From contig JAEWLQ010000062.1 of NCBI GenBank assembly GCA_023457495.1, positions 1 through 64,000 of the forward strand: a stretch of DNA of 64,000 nucleotides, in the 5' to 3' direction. Below the pieces are notes generated by a model, which searched no databases, was not told where the DNA came from, and was given only the letters and a program-made list of their open reading frames with translations. Positions 41,697 through 51,037 of this stretch are shown here, piece after piece (the first letter of the stretch is position 1; every line of letters starts with the position of its first letter). Both the position numbers and the translations under genes were made by a program. Origin of the DNA: Pseudomonadota bacterium (GTDB lineage: Bacteria > Pseudomonadota > Gammaproteobacteria > Steroidobacterales > Steroidobacteraceae).

Positions 41697-44381
41697 ATGC
41701 TCGCCCCCGGTTCACGTCTCGACCGCTTTGAATTGCTGGAACTGCTCGGCGCGGGCGGCATGGGCGAGGTTTATCGCGCGCACGATTCGCGCCTGCGGCG
41801 TGACGTCGCACTGAAGCTTCTGCCGGGGAATTTCCTGGGCGATGCGGAGCGCCTCGCGCGTTTCGAGCGCGAGACTCAGGTGCTGGCATCGCTGAGCCAT
41901 CCCAATATCGCGGCGCTGTACGAGATCGTCGCGGTGCCCGGCAGCCACGCGCTCGTGATGGAGCTGGTCGAGGGCGAAACGCTCACGGAGCGCATTGCCG
42001 GGGGCGCGATACCCGTGCCCGAGGCGCTGGGCATCGCGGCGCAGATGGCGATGGCGCTGGAAGCCGCGCACGAACGCGGCATCGTGCATCGCGACCTGAA
42101 GGCGGGCAACGTAAAGCTGCGGCCGGATGGGACCGTGAAGCTGCTCGACTTCGGCCTCGCAAAAGTTTTCGATCCGGTCATTGCTCATGAAGCCGCGGCG
42201 GCGATCACGGTGACCGCCGTCGAGATCCCGGGCAACGGCAGCGGGCGAATCATGGGTTCGCCCGCGTGCATGAGTCCGGAGCAAGCCCGCGGCCAACCCG
42301 TGGATAAACGCACGGACATCTGGGCCTTCGGTTGCCTGCTGTACGAGATGCTGTGTGGCAAACGCGCCTTCACCGGCGAACGCGCCTCGGATGTCATCGC
42401 GCAGGTCCTCGAGCGCGAGCCTGATTTCTCGGCGCTGCCGCCGGAGCTGCCCGCGACCATCCAGCGGCTGTTGCATCGCTGTCTGGAGAAGGATCGTCGT
42501 CAGCGGCTGCGCGACATTGGCGACGCACGCCTCGAGCTGGTGGATGCGCTCGGCAATGCCGCCGGGGCTCCGACCGCCACGCGTCCGCTCGCGGCCTGGT
42601 CGACTTTCGCCCGGCCAACGGTGCGGCGCCGAGTCCTGATAGGGGCGATCGCCGCGGCGGCGGTGGCCGGCATCCCGGCATGGTTCGCATTGCGTCCGGA
42701 TCCCGTTGCGCCTCCACGCCCGTTGATGCGCTTCGCGATTCCAGAAACGAATCTTGCGCCGGGCGGGGTGGCGATCTCGGCGGATGGCAGCCAGATCGCC
42801 TACGCCACGGGACGTGGCCTGGTGGTGCGTGCATTGAACAGTCTGGATAGCCGGGTCGTGGCGCCTGCCAACATCTCCCAGGGCCACCCGTTTTTTTCTC
42901 CGGACGGCAGATGGTTAGGGTTCAAAGGCTGGGAATCCCTGAGAAGGGTTCCCGTCACTGGCGGCGAGGCGGTAACGCTCGCCGATCGCGTATTCCCGGC
43001 CGGCACCTGGGTCGGCAACGACATCGTGTTTGGAGATACGCGTGGATTGTTCCGCGTCCCGGCCGCCGGCGGCGAGCCCGAGAAACTTCTGGCGACTCAC
43101 GATGTGGAACAGATCGTGTCGGTGGAAATGGTGCCGGCGCGCGAGGCCGTCCTGTTCACCGTCATACCCACTCGCGGAAATATCCTGGGCATCGCCGCCA
43201 GCATGCCTGCGGCGCGCATCGAGGCGTTCGATCTGCGGACAAAAAAGTCGCACGTTGTATTGCGCGGCGGCGGACGGCCTCGCCTCACCCCGACCGGGCA
43301 CCTCCTGTATGCAAGTGGGGGGACACTCTATGCCGTGGCTTTCGACAGCCGGCTCCTGCAGACGCGGGGCGAGCCCACCTCAGTGTTGGTGACGCCCGGA
43401 CTGCTCGATTTCGCCGTTTCGGCGGAAGGCTCACTGGTCTATCAATCGAGCAGCGCGACGTACGACAGGGAACTGGTCTGGGTCGACCGCCAGGGCCGCG
43501 AGGATCCTTTGGGTGCACCGCCCCGGCCGTATCTTTATCCGCGCATTTCTCCGGACGGCAGCCGCGTGGCGATCGACGTGACTGAAAGCGTCGGGGGAGA
43601 AACCGGCCGGGCCCGCGACATCTGGATCTGGGATCTGCGACGCTCGACGCTGGAGCTGTTCACGAAAGATCCGGCGCATAACCCGCTCGTGGCCTGGAGC
43701 CCGGACAGCCGTCATCTGGCCTTCGGCAGTGAGCGCTCGGGTGTGTCCAACGTGTTCCGCCAGGCATCCGACGGCAGTGGCGAAGCGGAGCACCTGTTCG
43801 AGAGTGACGCGCTGCAGATGCCCATCAGCTACACACCAGACGGGCGACTGCTGGCCTCGGTGAGTGTGCCGGGACAGCAGCGCGACATTCATCTCATGTC
43901 GCTCGAAGGAACCCGCAAGATCGAGCCGTTGATCCACAGTCCGGCCAACGAATTGTGGGCGGAGGTTTCTCCCGACGGGCGCTGGGTGGCTTACGACTCC
44001 GACGAATCCGGCCAGTTCGAGGTCTACGTGCGCCCGTTTCCCAATGCCTACGGTGGCAGCCGGTGGCAGGTTTCATCGGGCGGCGGCAAACAACCCGTGT
44101 GGTCGCGCGCGGGGAGCGAGTTGTTCTATCGCGATTTCAGTGGTGCGGTGCAATCCGTGCCGGTAACCGCCGGACCGACGTTCGCTCCGGGGCGTCCCGT
44201 CAAGATCCTCGATGGCGCCCAGTATCTGGGTTCGGGAGCGCAGGGCGGCGGCCGCACGTACGACGTGGCGCCCGACGGCCGCTTCCTGATGCTGAAATTC
44301 ATGGGGGAGGGCCAGGCGCCTCAGCTCATTGTCGTGTTGAACTGGTTCGACGAACTGAAGCGCATGGCGCCTATCCACTAG
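41697..44381 (+). CDS. Membrane Ser/Thr protein kinase with periplasmic beta-propeller
   Basis: Protein of 894 residues. The N-terminal kinase domain has the glycine loop GAGGMGEVYRA, the Lys in VALKLLP, the catalytic HRDLKAGN and DFGLAK, and the ACMSPEQARG activation segment, so it should be active. A membrane helix near residues 310-330 (VLIGAIAAAAVAGIPAWFAL) follows, then a C-terminal half with PD40/TolB-like repeats (FFSPDGRWLG, RISPDGSRVA, WSPDSRHLA, VSPDGRWVAY) that should form a beta-propeller outside. The start ATG at 41697 has an AGAAGGA site six bases upstream. The substrate is unknown; the FHA-containing regulator 1.4 kb downstream is a candidate. Confidence 0.9.
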   Translation: MLAPGSRLDRFELLELLGAGGMGEVYRAHDSRLRRDVALKLLPGNFLGDAERLARFERETQVLASLSHPNIAALYEIVAVPGSHALVMELVEGETLTERIAGGAIPVPEALGIAAQMAMALEAAHERGIVHRDLKAGNVKLRPDGTVKLLDFGLAKVFDPVIAHEAAAAITVTAVEIPGNGSGRIMGSPACMSPEQARGQPVDKRTDIWAFGCLLYEMLCGKRAFTGERASDVIAQVLEREPDFSALPPELPATIQRLLHRCLEKDRRQRLRDIGDARLELVDALGNAAGAPTATRPLAAWSTFARPTVRRRVLIGAIAAAAVAGIPAWFALRPDPVAPPRPLMRFAIPETNLAPGGVAISADGSQIAYATGRGLVVRALNSLDSRVVAPANISQGHPFFSPDGRWLGFKGWESLRRVPVTGGEAVTLADRVFPAGTWVGNDIVFGDTRGLFRVPAAGGEPEKLLATHDVEQIVSVEMVPAREAVLFTVIPTRGNILGIAASMPAARIEAFDLRTKKSHVVLRGGGRPRLTPTGHLLYASGGTLYAVAFDSRLLQTRGEPTSVLVTPGLLDFAVSAEGSLVYQSSSATYDRELVWVDRQGREDPLGAPPRPYLYPRISPDGSRVAIDVTESVGGETGRARDIWIWDLRRSTLELFTKDPAHNPLVAWSPDSRHLAFGSERSGVSNVFRQASDGSGEAEHLFESDALQMPISYTPDGRLLASVSVPGQQRDIHLMSLEGTRKIEPLIHSPANELWAEVSPDGRWVAYDSDESGQFEVYVRPFPNAYGGSRWQVSSGGGKQPVWSRAGSELFYRDFSGAVQSVPVTAGPTFAPGRPVKILDGAQYLGSGAQGGGRTYDVAPDGRFLMLKFMGEGQAPQLIVVLNWFDELKRMAPIH

Positions 44382-44387
44382 CGCGAC

Positions 44388-45710
44388 TCAGCGCCGCATG
44401 AAGTTGGTGTACACGTAGTCAGCCACCTTCGTGCACGACTCCGCGGCCGCGGTAAGCTCGAACTCGAAGTGGATGCCACCGTACACGCGGCTCATCGCGG
44501 CTTCGTCCGCCAGTTGCGAGAGCGCGGCGTATTGGCGCGTCACGTCGGAGCCCGCGCCCGCGGCGCCCGTCCAGGTCCAGGTCACGCTGAAGGGAATCTG
44601 ATCGTTCCCCAATGCCTGCGCGAGCACGCGCGACGCGCTGGTCCCGATGCAGCTCACGTTGCTGGCATGCGAGGGATAGGGCGGCGTGGGCAGCAACGGC
44701 GTCCAGGTGGGGTCGGCCGTCGTGGCGTCGTTCATGTCGTCGCCGGCATGGGCAATCGCGGTGATCGGACGCCACAGGTGATAGACATATTTGCTCGTCT
44801 GCGAAGTCATCAGGCCGTCGTGCATCGACGCGTTGAGCAGCGCGAACAACCGCGCGGTGTCGATCAGCGACATCTGCCGGCTCGTCGCGAGATCGCGGGC
44901 CACGGCGTTCCACAATGCAAAGGGACCCGGACGGAAGTTCACGCCCGCGATCAGCCTGGCGAGCTGCGTCTGCTCTGCAGTCCTGACGACGCTGTCGACG
45001 CGTCCAATGTCGTAGACCTGCTGGAAGCTTTCCGCGTACTCGGCGCTGTTCAGCGGCGGGTATGAAGTCGGCAGATATTGCGTCCTCGTGAGCAACGCGA
45101 AGGGTTTCATGTCGAGGAAGCGCGTACCCGCGGCCACCTGACCTGCCGCGGCGGGTTGCCACAGACCCGGCAGCGCCGGCGGCGTGTACGCGGGGTCCGG
45201 GCTGGCGGCGCCATCGGTGGCGCGCCACTGCAGCACCGACTGCGCGGTCTGCCGGCCGACATCCACGCCCGTTGCGGCCTTCGCCTGCGGGATCGTCGCC
45301 AGCCGCGCGGCCAGCGCCGCATCGAAGTCCGCGGTGGCGGCTGGATAGAGCGCCACCATCACATCGCGCGCCGCTTGCGCGGCCGCTGCTTCCTCGGAGG
45401 CGCTCGTGGCCGCCGGTCCACCGACCGCCGTCAGGTACGGCGTGTACAGCCGCTGCACCGAGTTCGCCGCGTCGAACATGGCGATATGGAGAATCGCGTA
45501 TTGGCGGAAGCTGTACAGATTCCCGGCGCCCTGCTGCTGCGTCAGCAGCTGGTTCCATTCGAGGATCACGGCATTGGTGCTCACGGCCGCGGGCGTCGAC
45601 GGTTGCGGTGCCGGTGGCGGCCCGCTGACGGCGGGACTGTTGTCATCGTCGCATGCGCCGAGAAAAACCACGGCCATGGCCACTACTGCACTGATTCTGA
45701 ACCTGCCCAT
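44388..45710 (-). CDS. Vanadium-haloperoxidase-like lipoprotein (PAP2 superfamily)
   Basis: Lipoprotein of 440 residues. The signal peptide ends in the lipobox LGAC and is followed by three Asp; Asp after the cysteine favours retention in the inner membrane by the E. coli rule. The acid phosphatase/haloperoxidase motifs are KYVYHLWRPITAI, PPYPSHASNVSC and SRVYGGIHFEFE, carrying the Arg, Ser and His that bind vanadate or phosphate. It may be a phosphatase or a haloperoxidase; the sequence does not decide. The ATG at 45710 has a CAGGAG site. It is convergent with the kinase gene and divergent from the FHA regulator. Confidence 0.82.
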   Translation of the reverse strand: MGRFRISAVVAMAVVFLGACDDDNSPAVSGPPPAPQPSTPAAVSTNAVILEWNQLLTQQQGAGNLYSFRQYAILHIAMFDAANSVQRLYTPYLTAVGGPAATSASEEAAAAQAARDVMVALYPAATADFDAALAARLATIPQAKAATGVDVGRQTAQSVLQWRATDGAASPDPAYTPPALPGLWQPAAAGQVAAGTRFLDMKPFALLTRTQYLPTSYPPLNSAEYAESFQQVYDIGRVDSVVRTAEQTQLARLIAGVNFRPGPFALWNAVARDLATSRQMSLIDTARLFALLNASMHDGLMTSQTSKYVYHLWRPITAIAHAGDDMNDATTADPTWTPLLPTPPYPSHASNVSCIGTSASRVLAQALGNDQIPFSVTWTWTGAAGAGSDVTRQYAALSQLADEAAMSRVYGGIHFEFELTAAAESCTKVADYVYTNFMRR

Positions 45711-45832
45711 CTGATTGACTCCTGCTGATTGCATCGGCCTCGGCGCGATGCCGGGTGGGCCGATACTGGTGGACGGCATAGAATTAATCGGGGGTTTGCC
45801 GGGGCGAAACCGGGGCGAAATCGAGGCAACCA

Positions 45833-46480
45833 ATGGTGAGATTCGGCGCATTCGAGTTCGATGCGGAGACTCGGCGGCTGCGGCGCGATGGCGCGGAAAT
45901 CCATCTGAGCCCCAAGGCTTTCAGCCTGCTGGGCTTGTTGCTGGAAGCCGCACCGCGGGTCATCGGCAAGCGCGAGCTGCACGAGAAGCTGTGGCCGGGC
46001 GGCGCGGTGGCGGACGCGACGCTGGTGGCGCTGGTCAAGCAGCTGCGCGCGGCGCTCGGGGACGATGACCGCGACGCGCCGCTGATCCGCACCGTCCACC
46101 GCGTGGGTTATGCGCTCGAGGCGCCGCTCACGCGTCGCGAGCGATTGTCGCCGGGTGTGCTGGCCTGCTGGCTCATGGCCGGCCAGCGGCGTCTGCCATT
46201 GATTGCCGGAGAGAACATCGTGGGCCGCGATGCGGCCGTGCAGGTACGCCTGGACGATCCCGCGGTGTCACGGCGGCATGCGCGCATCCTGGTGAGCAGC
46301 TCGGGCGCGATGCTCGAGGACCTCGGCAGCAAGAACGGCACGTTCTCGGATGGTCAGCGGATCGCGGCGGCGCCGGTGCGGCTGCGCGACGGAAGCGAGG
46401 TCGCGTTCGGCACGATGCTGGCTATCTACCGCGAGTCAGGCAGCGGGATGCCGACGCAGACGCATTGCGGGCCGGAGTAG
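45833..46480 (+). CDS. Winged-helix (OmpR-type) DNA-binding protein with C-terminal FHA domain
   Basis: Regulator of 215 residues with an unusual domain order. The N-terminal part (FGAFEFDAETRRLRRDG, then HLSPKAFSLLGLLLEAAP and IRTVHRVGYALE) is an OmpR-type winged helix without a receiver domain. The C-terminal part (AGENIVGRDAAVQVRLDDPA, VSRRHARILV and LGSKNGTFSDGQ) is an FHA domain with its phosphothreonine-binding Arg, Ser-Arg-His and Asn residues. DNA binding could therefore be steered by Ser/Thr phosphorylation. The kinase gene at 41697 lies close by. A GAGG ribosome binding site precedes the ATG at 45833. Confidence 0.85.
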   Translation: MVRFGAFEFDAETRRLRRDGAEIHLSPKAFSLLGLLLEAAPRVIGKRELHEKLWPGGAVADATLVALVKQLRAALGDDDRDAPLIRTVHRVGYALEAPLTRRERLSPGVLACWLMAGQRRLPLIAGENIVGRDAAVQVRLDDPAVSRRHARILVSSSGAMLEDLGSKNGTFSDGQRIAAAPVRLRDGSEVAFGTMLAIYRESGSGMPTQTHCGPE

Positions 46481-46486
46481 TCGTCG

Positions 46487-48952
46487 CTATTCGTGTCGCA
46501 AGGACGCGGCCGGCTGCCGCAGGGCGACGGCGTAGCTGTGCGCGCTGACCGTCAACAGCGAAATGGCCAGCGCCGCCAGGGATGCGGCCGGCAGCCACCA
46601 CCAGCCGAGTGGAACACGATAGGCGAATCCTTCGAGCCATCCCTGCATGAGCCACGCGGCAACGGGCCAGGCGAAGAGGCTTGCCCACAGGACGGGTTTG
46701 CTGAACGCCCATAGCAGCAACTTCATGATGTCGCCCGTGCTGGCGCCCATCACCTTGCGGATGCCGATCTCCCGCGTGCGCCGCTGGGCGGTGTAGATGG
46801 ACAGGCCGAAGAGGCCGAGTGCGGCGAGAAAGACCGCGCATCCAGCGAAGAGGCCCAGCGTTTTACGCTGCAGGATGACGTCGGAGTACAACCGGCGATA
46901 GTGCTCCTCGAGGAACCAGCCTGCTTCCGGATGTTTCTGTCCCACGCTCTTCCAGGCGGCCCGCAGTGCGGCGAGCGTTTCGGGCATGTTCTCTCCGGCT
47001 ATGCGGATGCTGAGCATCCCCAGCACGGGTTCGAATACAAAGTAGATAGACGGTTCGATTTCGCGGCGCACCGAGTTGATCGGGAAGTCCGCGACGACGC
47101 CCACGATGGTCAGGGGTTCGGGCAACGGGGCATTCTGATAGGGCCACCCGCCAGAACGCGGATGCAGGGTCTGCCCGATGGCGTCGGTATTGCTCGGGAA
47201 GCCAAGACGCTTCACGGCCGCCTCGTTGACGATCACGGACAGTGGGCGGGTTGCTTCGGCGAAGACGAAACGATCCGTGGCGAGCGCGGGTGAGAAGCTG
47301 CGCCCCGCCAAAAGTCGTATGCGGTAGAACTCGAAGAAGTTCAGGTCCACCGCCGCGACCTGCAGCAGAGCCATCTCGCCCTTGCTGTCGTTGAAGGAGG
47401 TCATGGGGCTGAACTCGTTGGTGGGCAATATGATCGATGAGGTCATCCCGATAACGCCCGGGATCGCCTTCACCGCATTCCGGAATGCCTGGCCCGGCGC
47501 ATCGCCGGCAATCGATTCGGATTCGAGGTTGTAGATCAGCACCTGGTCGGTATCGATGCGCAACGCGGAGTTCAGCGCGAAGTTAGTCTGCCGGTAAATC
47601 ACGGCGGCCGCGAAGATGAGACTGATAAGGATCGCGAACTGCAGGATCACCAGCAGCTCGCGTATGCGGGCGCCGCCCGAACCTTGCAGCGATGCGCCTT
47701 TGAGGACGGCCACGGGCCTGAACGAGGAGAGCACCATGGCCGGATAGACCGCGGCCAGAATGCCGACCAGCAAAGTGCCGCCCACGATGCCCAGCAGCAG
47801 CGATGGACTGCGCCAGTAGTCGAAACTTATCGACGGCGCTGCGGAGATGGCTTCTCCCGGATCGAGCAGCGCACGAAACGCCGGCAAGGCAAGCTCGACC
47901 ATGCTGATCGCGATCAGCATGGCGAGGGCGACATACAGGATCGACTCGCCCATGAACTGCAGCATCAGATCGCGGCGGCTGGCGCCGGCAATTTTGCGCA
48001 CGCCGACTTCGACGCCGCGATTCGCCGCGCGCGCGGTGGTGAGATTGACGAAGTTGAATATCGCGATCAGCACGATCAGGCCGCCCACGAGTGTCAACGC
48101 CCGCAGCGCGTGCGGATTGCCGCGCGGCCGCAGTGCGCGGTTCACGGCCGGCGACAGATGAATGTCTGCGATGGCAGTGACGTCGGGCTCGAAAGCGGTA
48201 TGCATGTCTCCCAAGTGCTTCTTCAAGAACTCCGTGAGTCCCGCTCGAACGACCTCGATACGCGCGCCCTTGTGCAGGCGGAAGTACGTGTGCAGGCCCA
48301 TGCTGCCCAGACTGTTCGCGGGCATGGCGTCTTCGGATGAGATGCCGGACTTGCCGAGCGCCGATACCACGAGCTTGAAGTTCAGGTGCGTATTGCCGGG
48401 CAAATCTTCGAAGACGGCCGACACCACGAACGGCCTGTCATTGTCGAGGTGGAGTGTTTCGCCGAGAACGTCCTGGCGCCCGAAGTATTTTTGCGCCGTA
48501 GCGCGAGAGATCGCGATCCGACCCGGTTGGTCGAGTGCGGTTTGCAGATCGCCCAGGACCGCCGGGATCGAAAGCACGCGGAACAGATCCGGGTCTCCCT
48601 CGAAAACCTGTTCCTTGAACGCGCGGTCTTCGGCGGCCACGCTGCGCCAGGTTTCGTTGAATCGCGCGACCCGATCGATCTCGGGGTAATCGAGTTTGAG
48701 CCATCCTGCGATGCGTTGAGAACTTTGATCGCGGCGCTCTGGCGACTGTCCGCCCCAGTTGACATTCAGGGAGAAGCGATAGACGTCTTCGTGGCCTGGA
48801 ATGAATTGTTCGTAGCTGTGTTCGTAGCGGACGTACAGCGCCACGAGCAGCGCCGCCGCGAGACCCACGGCGAGCCCCATGATGTTGATGAACGAGATGA
48901 CGCGATTGCGCATCAGGTTGCGCAGCGCGGCGGCGAAGTAGTTGCGGAGCAT
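46487..48952 (-). CDS. MacB/FtsX-type ABC transporter permease
   Basis: Membrane protein of 821 residues with two MacB-type units: an N-terminal helix (SFINIMGLAVGLAAALLVAL), an extracytoplasmic domain, a helix bundle near LVGGLIVLIAIFNFVNL, a second extracytoplasmic domain and a final bundle (FAGCAVFLAALGLFGLSIYT). The coupling segment RTREIGIRKVMGAS is typical of FtsX-family permeases. It works with the ATPase encoded upstream. A longer open frame runs back into the ATPase gene in another phase and should be ignored. The end abuts the FHA regulator gene convergently. Confidence 0.88.
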   Translation of the reverse strand: MLRNYFAAALRNLMRNRVISFINIMGLAVGLAAALLVALYVRYEHSYEQFIPGHEDVYRFSLNVNWGGQSPERRDQSSQRIAGWLKLDYPEIDRVARFNETWRSVAAEDRAFKEQVFEGDPDLFRVLSIPAVLGDLQTALDQPGRIAISRATAQKYFGRQDVLGETLHLDNDRPFVVSAVFEDLPGNTHLNFKLVVSALGKSGISSEDAMPANSLGSMGLHTYFRLHKGARIEVVRAGLTEFLKKHLGDMHTAFEPDVTAIADIHLSPAVNRALRPRGNPHALRALTLVGGLIVLIAIFNFVNLTTARAANRGVEVGVRKIAGASRRDLMLQFMGESILYVALAMLIAISMVELALPAFRALLDPGEAISAAPSISFDYWRSPSLLLGIVGGTLLVGILAAVYPAMVLSSFRPVAVLKGASLQGSGGARIRELLVILQFAILISLIFAAAVIYRQTNFALNSALRIDTDQVLIYNLESESIAGDAPGQAFRNAVKAIPGVIGMTSSIILPTNEFSPMTSFNDSKGEMALLQVAAVDLNFFEFYRIRLLAGRSFSPALATDRFVFAEATRPLSVIVNEAAVKRLGFPSNTDAIGQTLHPRSGGWPYQNAPLPEPLTIVGVVADFPINSVRREIEPSIYFVFEPVLGMLSIRIAGENMPETLAALRAAWKSVGQKHPEAGWFLEEHYRRLYSDVILQRKTLGLFAGCAVFLAALGLFGLSIYTAQRRTREIGIRKVMGASTGDIMKLLLWAFSKPVLWASLFAWPVAAWLMQGWLEGFAYRVPLGWWWLPAASLAALAISLLTVSAHSYAVALRQPAASLRHE

Positions 48953-48963
48953 GGCGTTCGGGT

Positions 48964-49644
48964 TCAGGCGGCCAACAAGGTCTCGCTGACGATGCGTCCG
49001 TCGAGTAGCTTGATGGTGCGGCTGGCGAGTGCGGCGTAGGTCAGCGAGTGCGTGACCATGATCACGGTGGTGCCGGCTTTCGCGACATCGATGAGCAGAT
49101 CCATCACGGCATTGCCGTTGGCGGTGTCGAGATTGCCCGTGGGTTCGTCGGCCAGGATGACCTTGGGTTTCGACACCAGCGCCCGTGCGACGGCGACGCG
49201 CTGCTGCTGACCGCCTGAGAGTTGTTGCGGAAGATGCCGCGCCCGATGCCCGAGACCGACGCGCTCCAGCGCTTCCGCCACCCGCGTGCGCCGTTCCTTC
49301 GCGGAAGCGCCACGATAAAGCAGCGCGACCTCGACGTTCTCCTCGACGGAAAGATCCTCGATGAGATTGAAGCTCTGGAATACGAAGCCGATGGCGGCGC
49401 GCCGCACGGCGGTGAGTTGCGCCTCGGAGTAGTTCGTCACGTCTTCGCCGAATAGCTGGTAAGTGCCGGCGCTGGGCGTGTCCAGGAGCCCGAGGATGTT
49501 GAGCAGCGTCGACTTGCCGCAACCCGAGGGACCCATGACGGCGACGAACTCGCCCGCGTCGACGCTCAGACTGATGTCGCTTAGCGCGCGGGTTTCCACT
49601 TCGGAGGTGCGATAGATCTTGCCGATCCGCTCGAGCTTCAGCAT
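48964..49644 (-). CDS. ABC transporter ATPase (MacB/LolD-like)
   Basis: ATPase of 226 residues. Walker A is VMGPSGCGKSTLLNIL, the signature motif LSGGQQQRVAVARAL, Walker B VILADEPTGNLDTANG, and the H-loop is in VIMVTHS. It powers the permease encoded 11 bases downstream. The start is ATG at 49644 (MLKLERIGKIYRTS) with a GAGGA site eight bases upstream. A longer form to 49680 lacks such a site. The transporter likely exports an antimicrobial or lipid-like substrate. Confidence 0.9.
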   Translation of the reverse strand: MLKLERIGKIYRTSEVETRALSDISLSVDAGEFVAVMGPSGCGKSTLLNILGLLDTPSAGTYQLFGEDVTNYSEAQLTAVRRAAIGFVFQSFNLIEDLSVEENVEVALLYRGASAKERRTRVAEALERVGLGHRARHLPQQLSGGQQQRVAVARALVSKPKVILADEPTGNLDTANGNAVMDLLIDVAKAGTTVIMVTHSLTYAALASRTIKLLDGRIVSETLLAA

Positions 49645-49654
49645 GTCTCGGTCC

Positions 49655-50938
49655 TCATTGAATTTCGATCCGATCGACACCGTTGTATCCCTGGTAGTCG
49701 GAGATGATCACGCGCTCGCCCGCACTCAGTCCGTCCAGGATTTCGAGTTGCTCGATGTTGCGCCGGCCGGGCCGGATGCGTCGGCGCAGCGCCGTGTCGT
49801 TACCCGGCGCGAGCACGAATACCCACTCGCCACCGCTCTGCTGCAGGAATGGACCGACCGCGAGGATCGTGGCGGTGGTGGCGGTGGTGGCGGTGCCCAG
49901 CGTGAACTTGCCCTGCACCGCCTGTCCCGCCAGCATTTCCTCGGGCGCGGGTCCCGTGAACCGGAGGTCCACGGTGAAGGCGCCGTCGCGGACCTGTGGA
50001 TAGACGCGTTCGATGGTCAGCGGCCATTCCCGGCCGGCGATTTCACCGGTCGCGGGCATGCCGGTCCGCAGCCGTCCGAGGTAGTACTCGTCGACGGCCG
50101 CCACGATCTTGAATCCGGACTCCGGCGTCAGCTCGCCCAAGCGCTCCCCGCGATTGCGGTTCTCGCCGATCTTGAGATCGATGGCGGTCATGCGGCCCGC
50201 GACGGGCGCGCGGACCAGCAGGTTCGCCAGTTTCGCGCGTGTTATCTCGACGTCCTCGTGTAGTTTGTCGAGCTGCGCCGCGATCTGCGGAAGCTGCCGG
50301 ACGCGCAGGGCTTCCTGGCTATGGTTGCTTTCGAGCTGGATGGGCTGCAGGCGGCGGTTGTAGTCGAGCTCATCCTGCAGCGTATCGCGCTGCTCGACCG
50401 CTACGGAAGGCAGGGCCTTGCGGCGATTGAGCGCGCGTTCGAGGCGGACGATGTTGTACTCGATGGTCGCGAGCTGCTTCTGGTTTTCAAGCCGGCTTTG
50501 CTCGAGCGTCGACTGTCGGGACTGCAACTGCGTGATGGATTCGATGAGCCGCGCCTCGCGGTCCAGCACGGTGAGCTCGAGCTCCGTATTGCCGAGGCGG
50601 ACCAGGGGCTGGCCCTCGGTCACCCTGTCGCCCGGCTCGACCAGCACCTGCTCGACGCGGCCGCCTTCGATGGCATCCAGATAGACCGTTTGCCGCGGCG
50701 CCAGCCGGGCGCGCAGGGGAATGAAATCATGAAAAGTGCCGCGCATCACAGTGCTGATCGCGAGCTTGTCACGTTCGACCCGCAGGCGCCGCTCGCCGTC
50801 GAACACGGAAGCCAGCAGCGCGAAAACACCAATCGTCAGGACGGCGACGCACGCGGCTTTCCACTGCCAACGGCGCCAGCGCCGCGGTGTAACCGGGGTA
50901 TCCGTGCTGCTCAGGCGAGGTGGAATAGCCTCGATCAT
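49655..50938 (-). CDS. HlyD/MacA-family periplasmic adaptor
   Basis: Membrane-fusion protein of 427 residues. One N-terminal helix (AACVAVLTIGVFALLASV) anchors it; the lipoyl-type half (GRVEQVLVEPGDRVTEGQP) and the coiled-coil segment (RLIESITQLQSRQSTLEQSR) are followed by the beta-barrel domain. It would link the ABC transporter to an outer-membrane channel, though no channel gene is adjacent. It carries a 27-base exact tandem repeat near its C-terminal third (see 49869). It is the first gene of the minus-strand transporter operon and divergent from the response regulator at 51038. Confidence 0.87.
   Translation of the reverse strand: MIEAIPPRLSSTDTPVTPRRWRRWQWKAACVAVLTIGVFALLASVFDGERRLRVERDKLAISTVMRGTFHDFIPLRARLAPRQTVYLDAIEGGRVEQVLVEPGDRVTEGQPLVRLGNTELELTVLDREARLIESITQLQSRQSTLEQSRLENQKQLATIEYNIVRLERALNRRKALPSVAVEQRDTLQDELDYNRRLQPIQLESNHSQEALRVRQLPQIAAQLDKLHEDVEITRAKLANLLVRAPVAGRMTAIDLKIGENRNRGERLGELTPESGFKIVAAVDEYYLGRLRTGMPATGEIAGREWPLTIERVYPQVRDGAFTVDLRFTGPAPEEMLAGQAVQGKFTLGTATTATTATILAVGPFLQQSGGEWVFVLAPGNDTALRRRIRPGRRNIEQLEILDGLSAGERVIISDYQGYNGVDRIEIQ
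49869..49895 (+). repeat. Three exact copies of a 9-base unit inside the adaptor gene
   Basis: GTGGCGGTG is repeated three times without interruption at 49869-49895. On the coding strand it encodes an alternating Thr/Ala stretch (TATTATTAT). Because the unit is a multiple of three, slippage would change protein length without shifting the frame. Confidence 0.9.
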
Positions 50939-51037
50939 TGCCGACCTTTTTGCCGCGCGGCACCGATGCGCGCAAGAGCGCGGCGTCCGCTTCCGGACAG
51001 TTGTCGGTGCGTAGGGCGCGGGGCTACGCTTTGACGC

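Noticed and set aside
46487..49522. Fusion of ABC ATPase and permease
   Set aside because: The permease frame stays open back into the ATPase gene, but the extension is out of phase with the ATPase protein and has no family similarity. Two separate genes explain the data.
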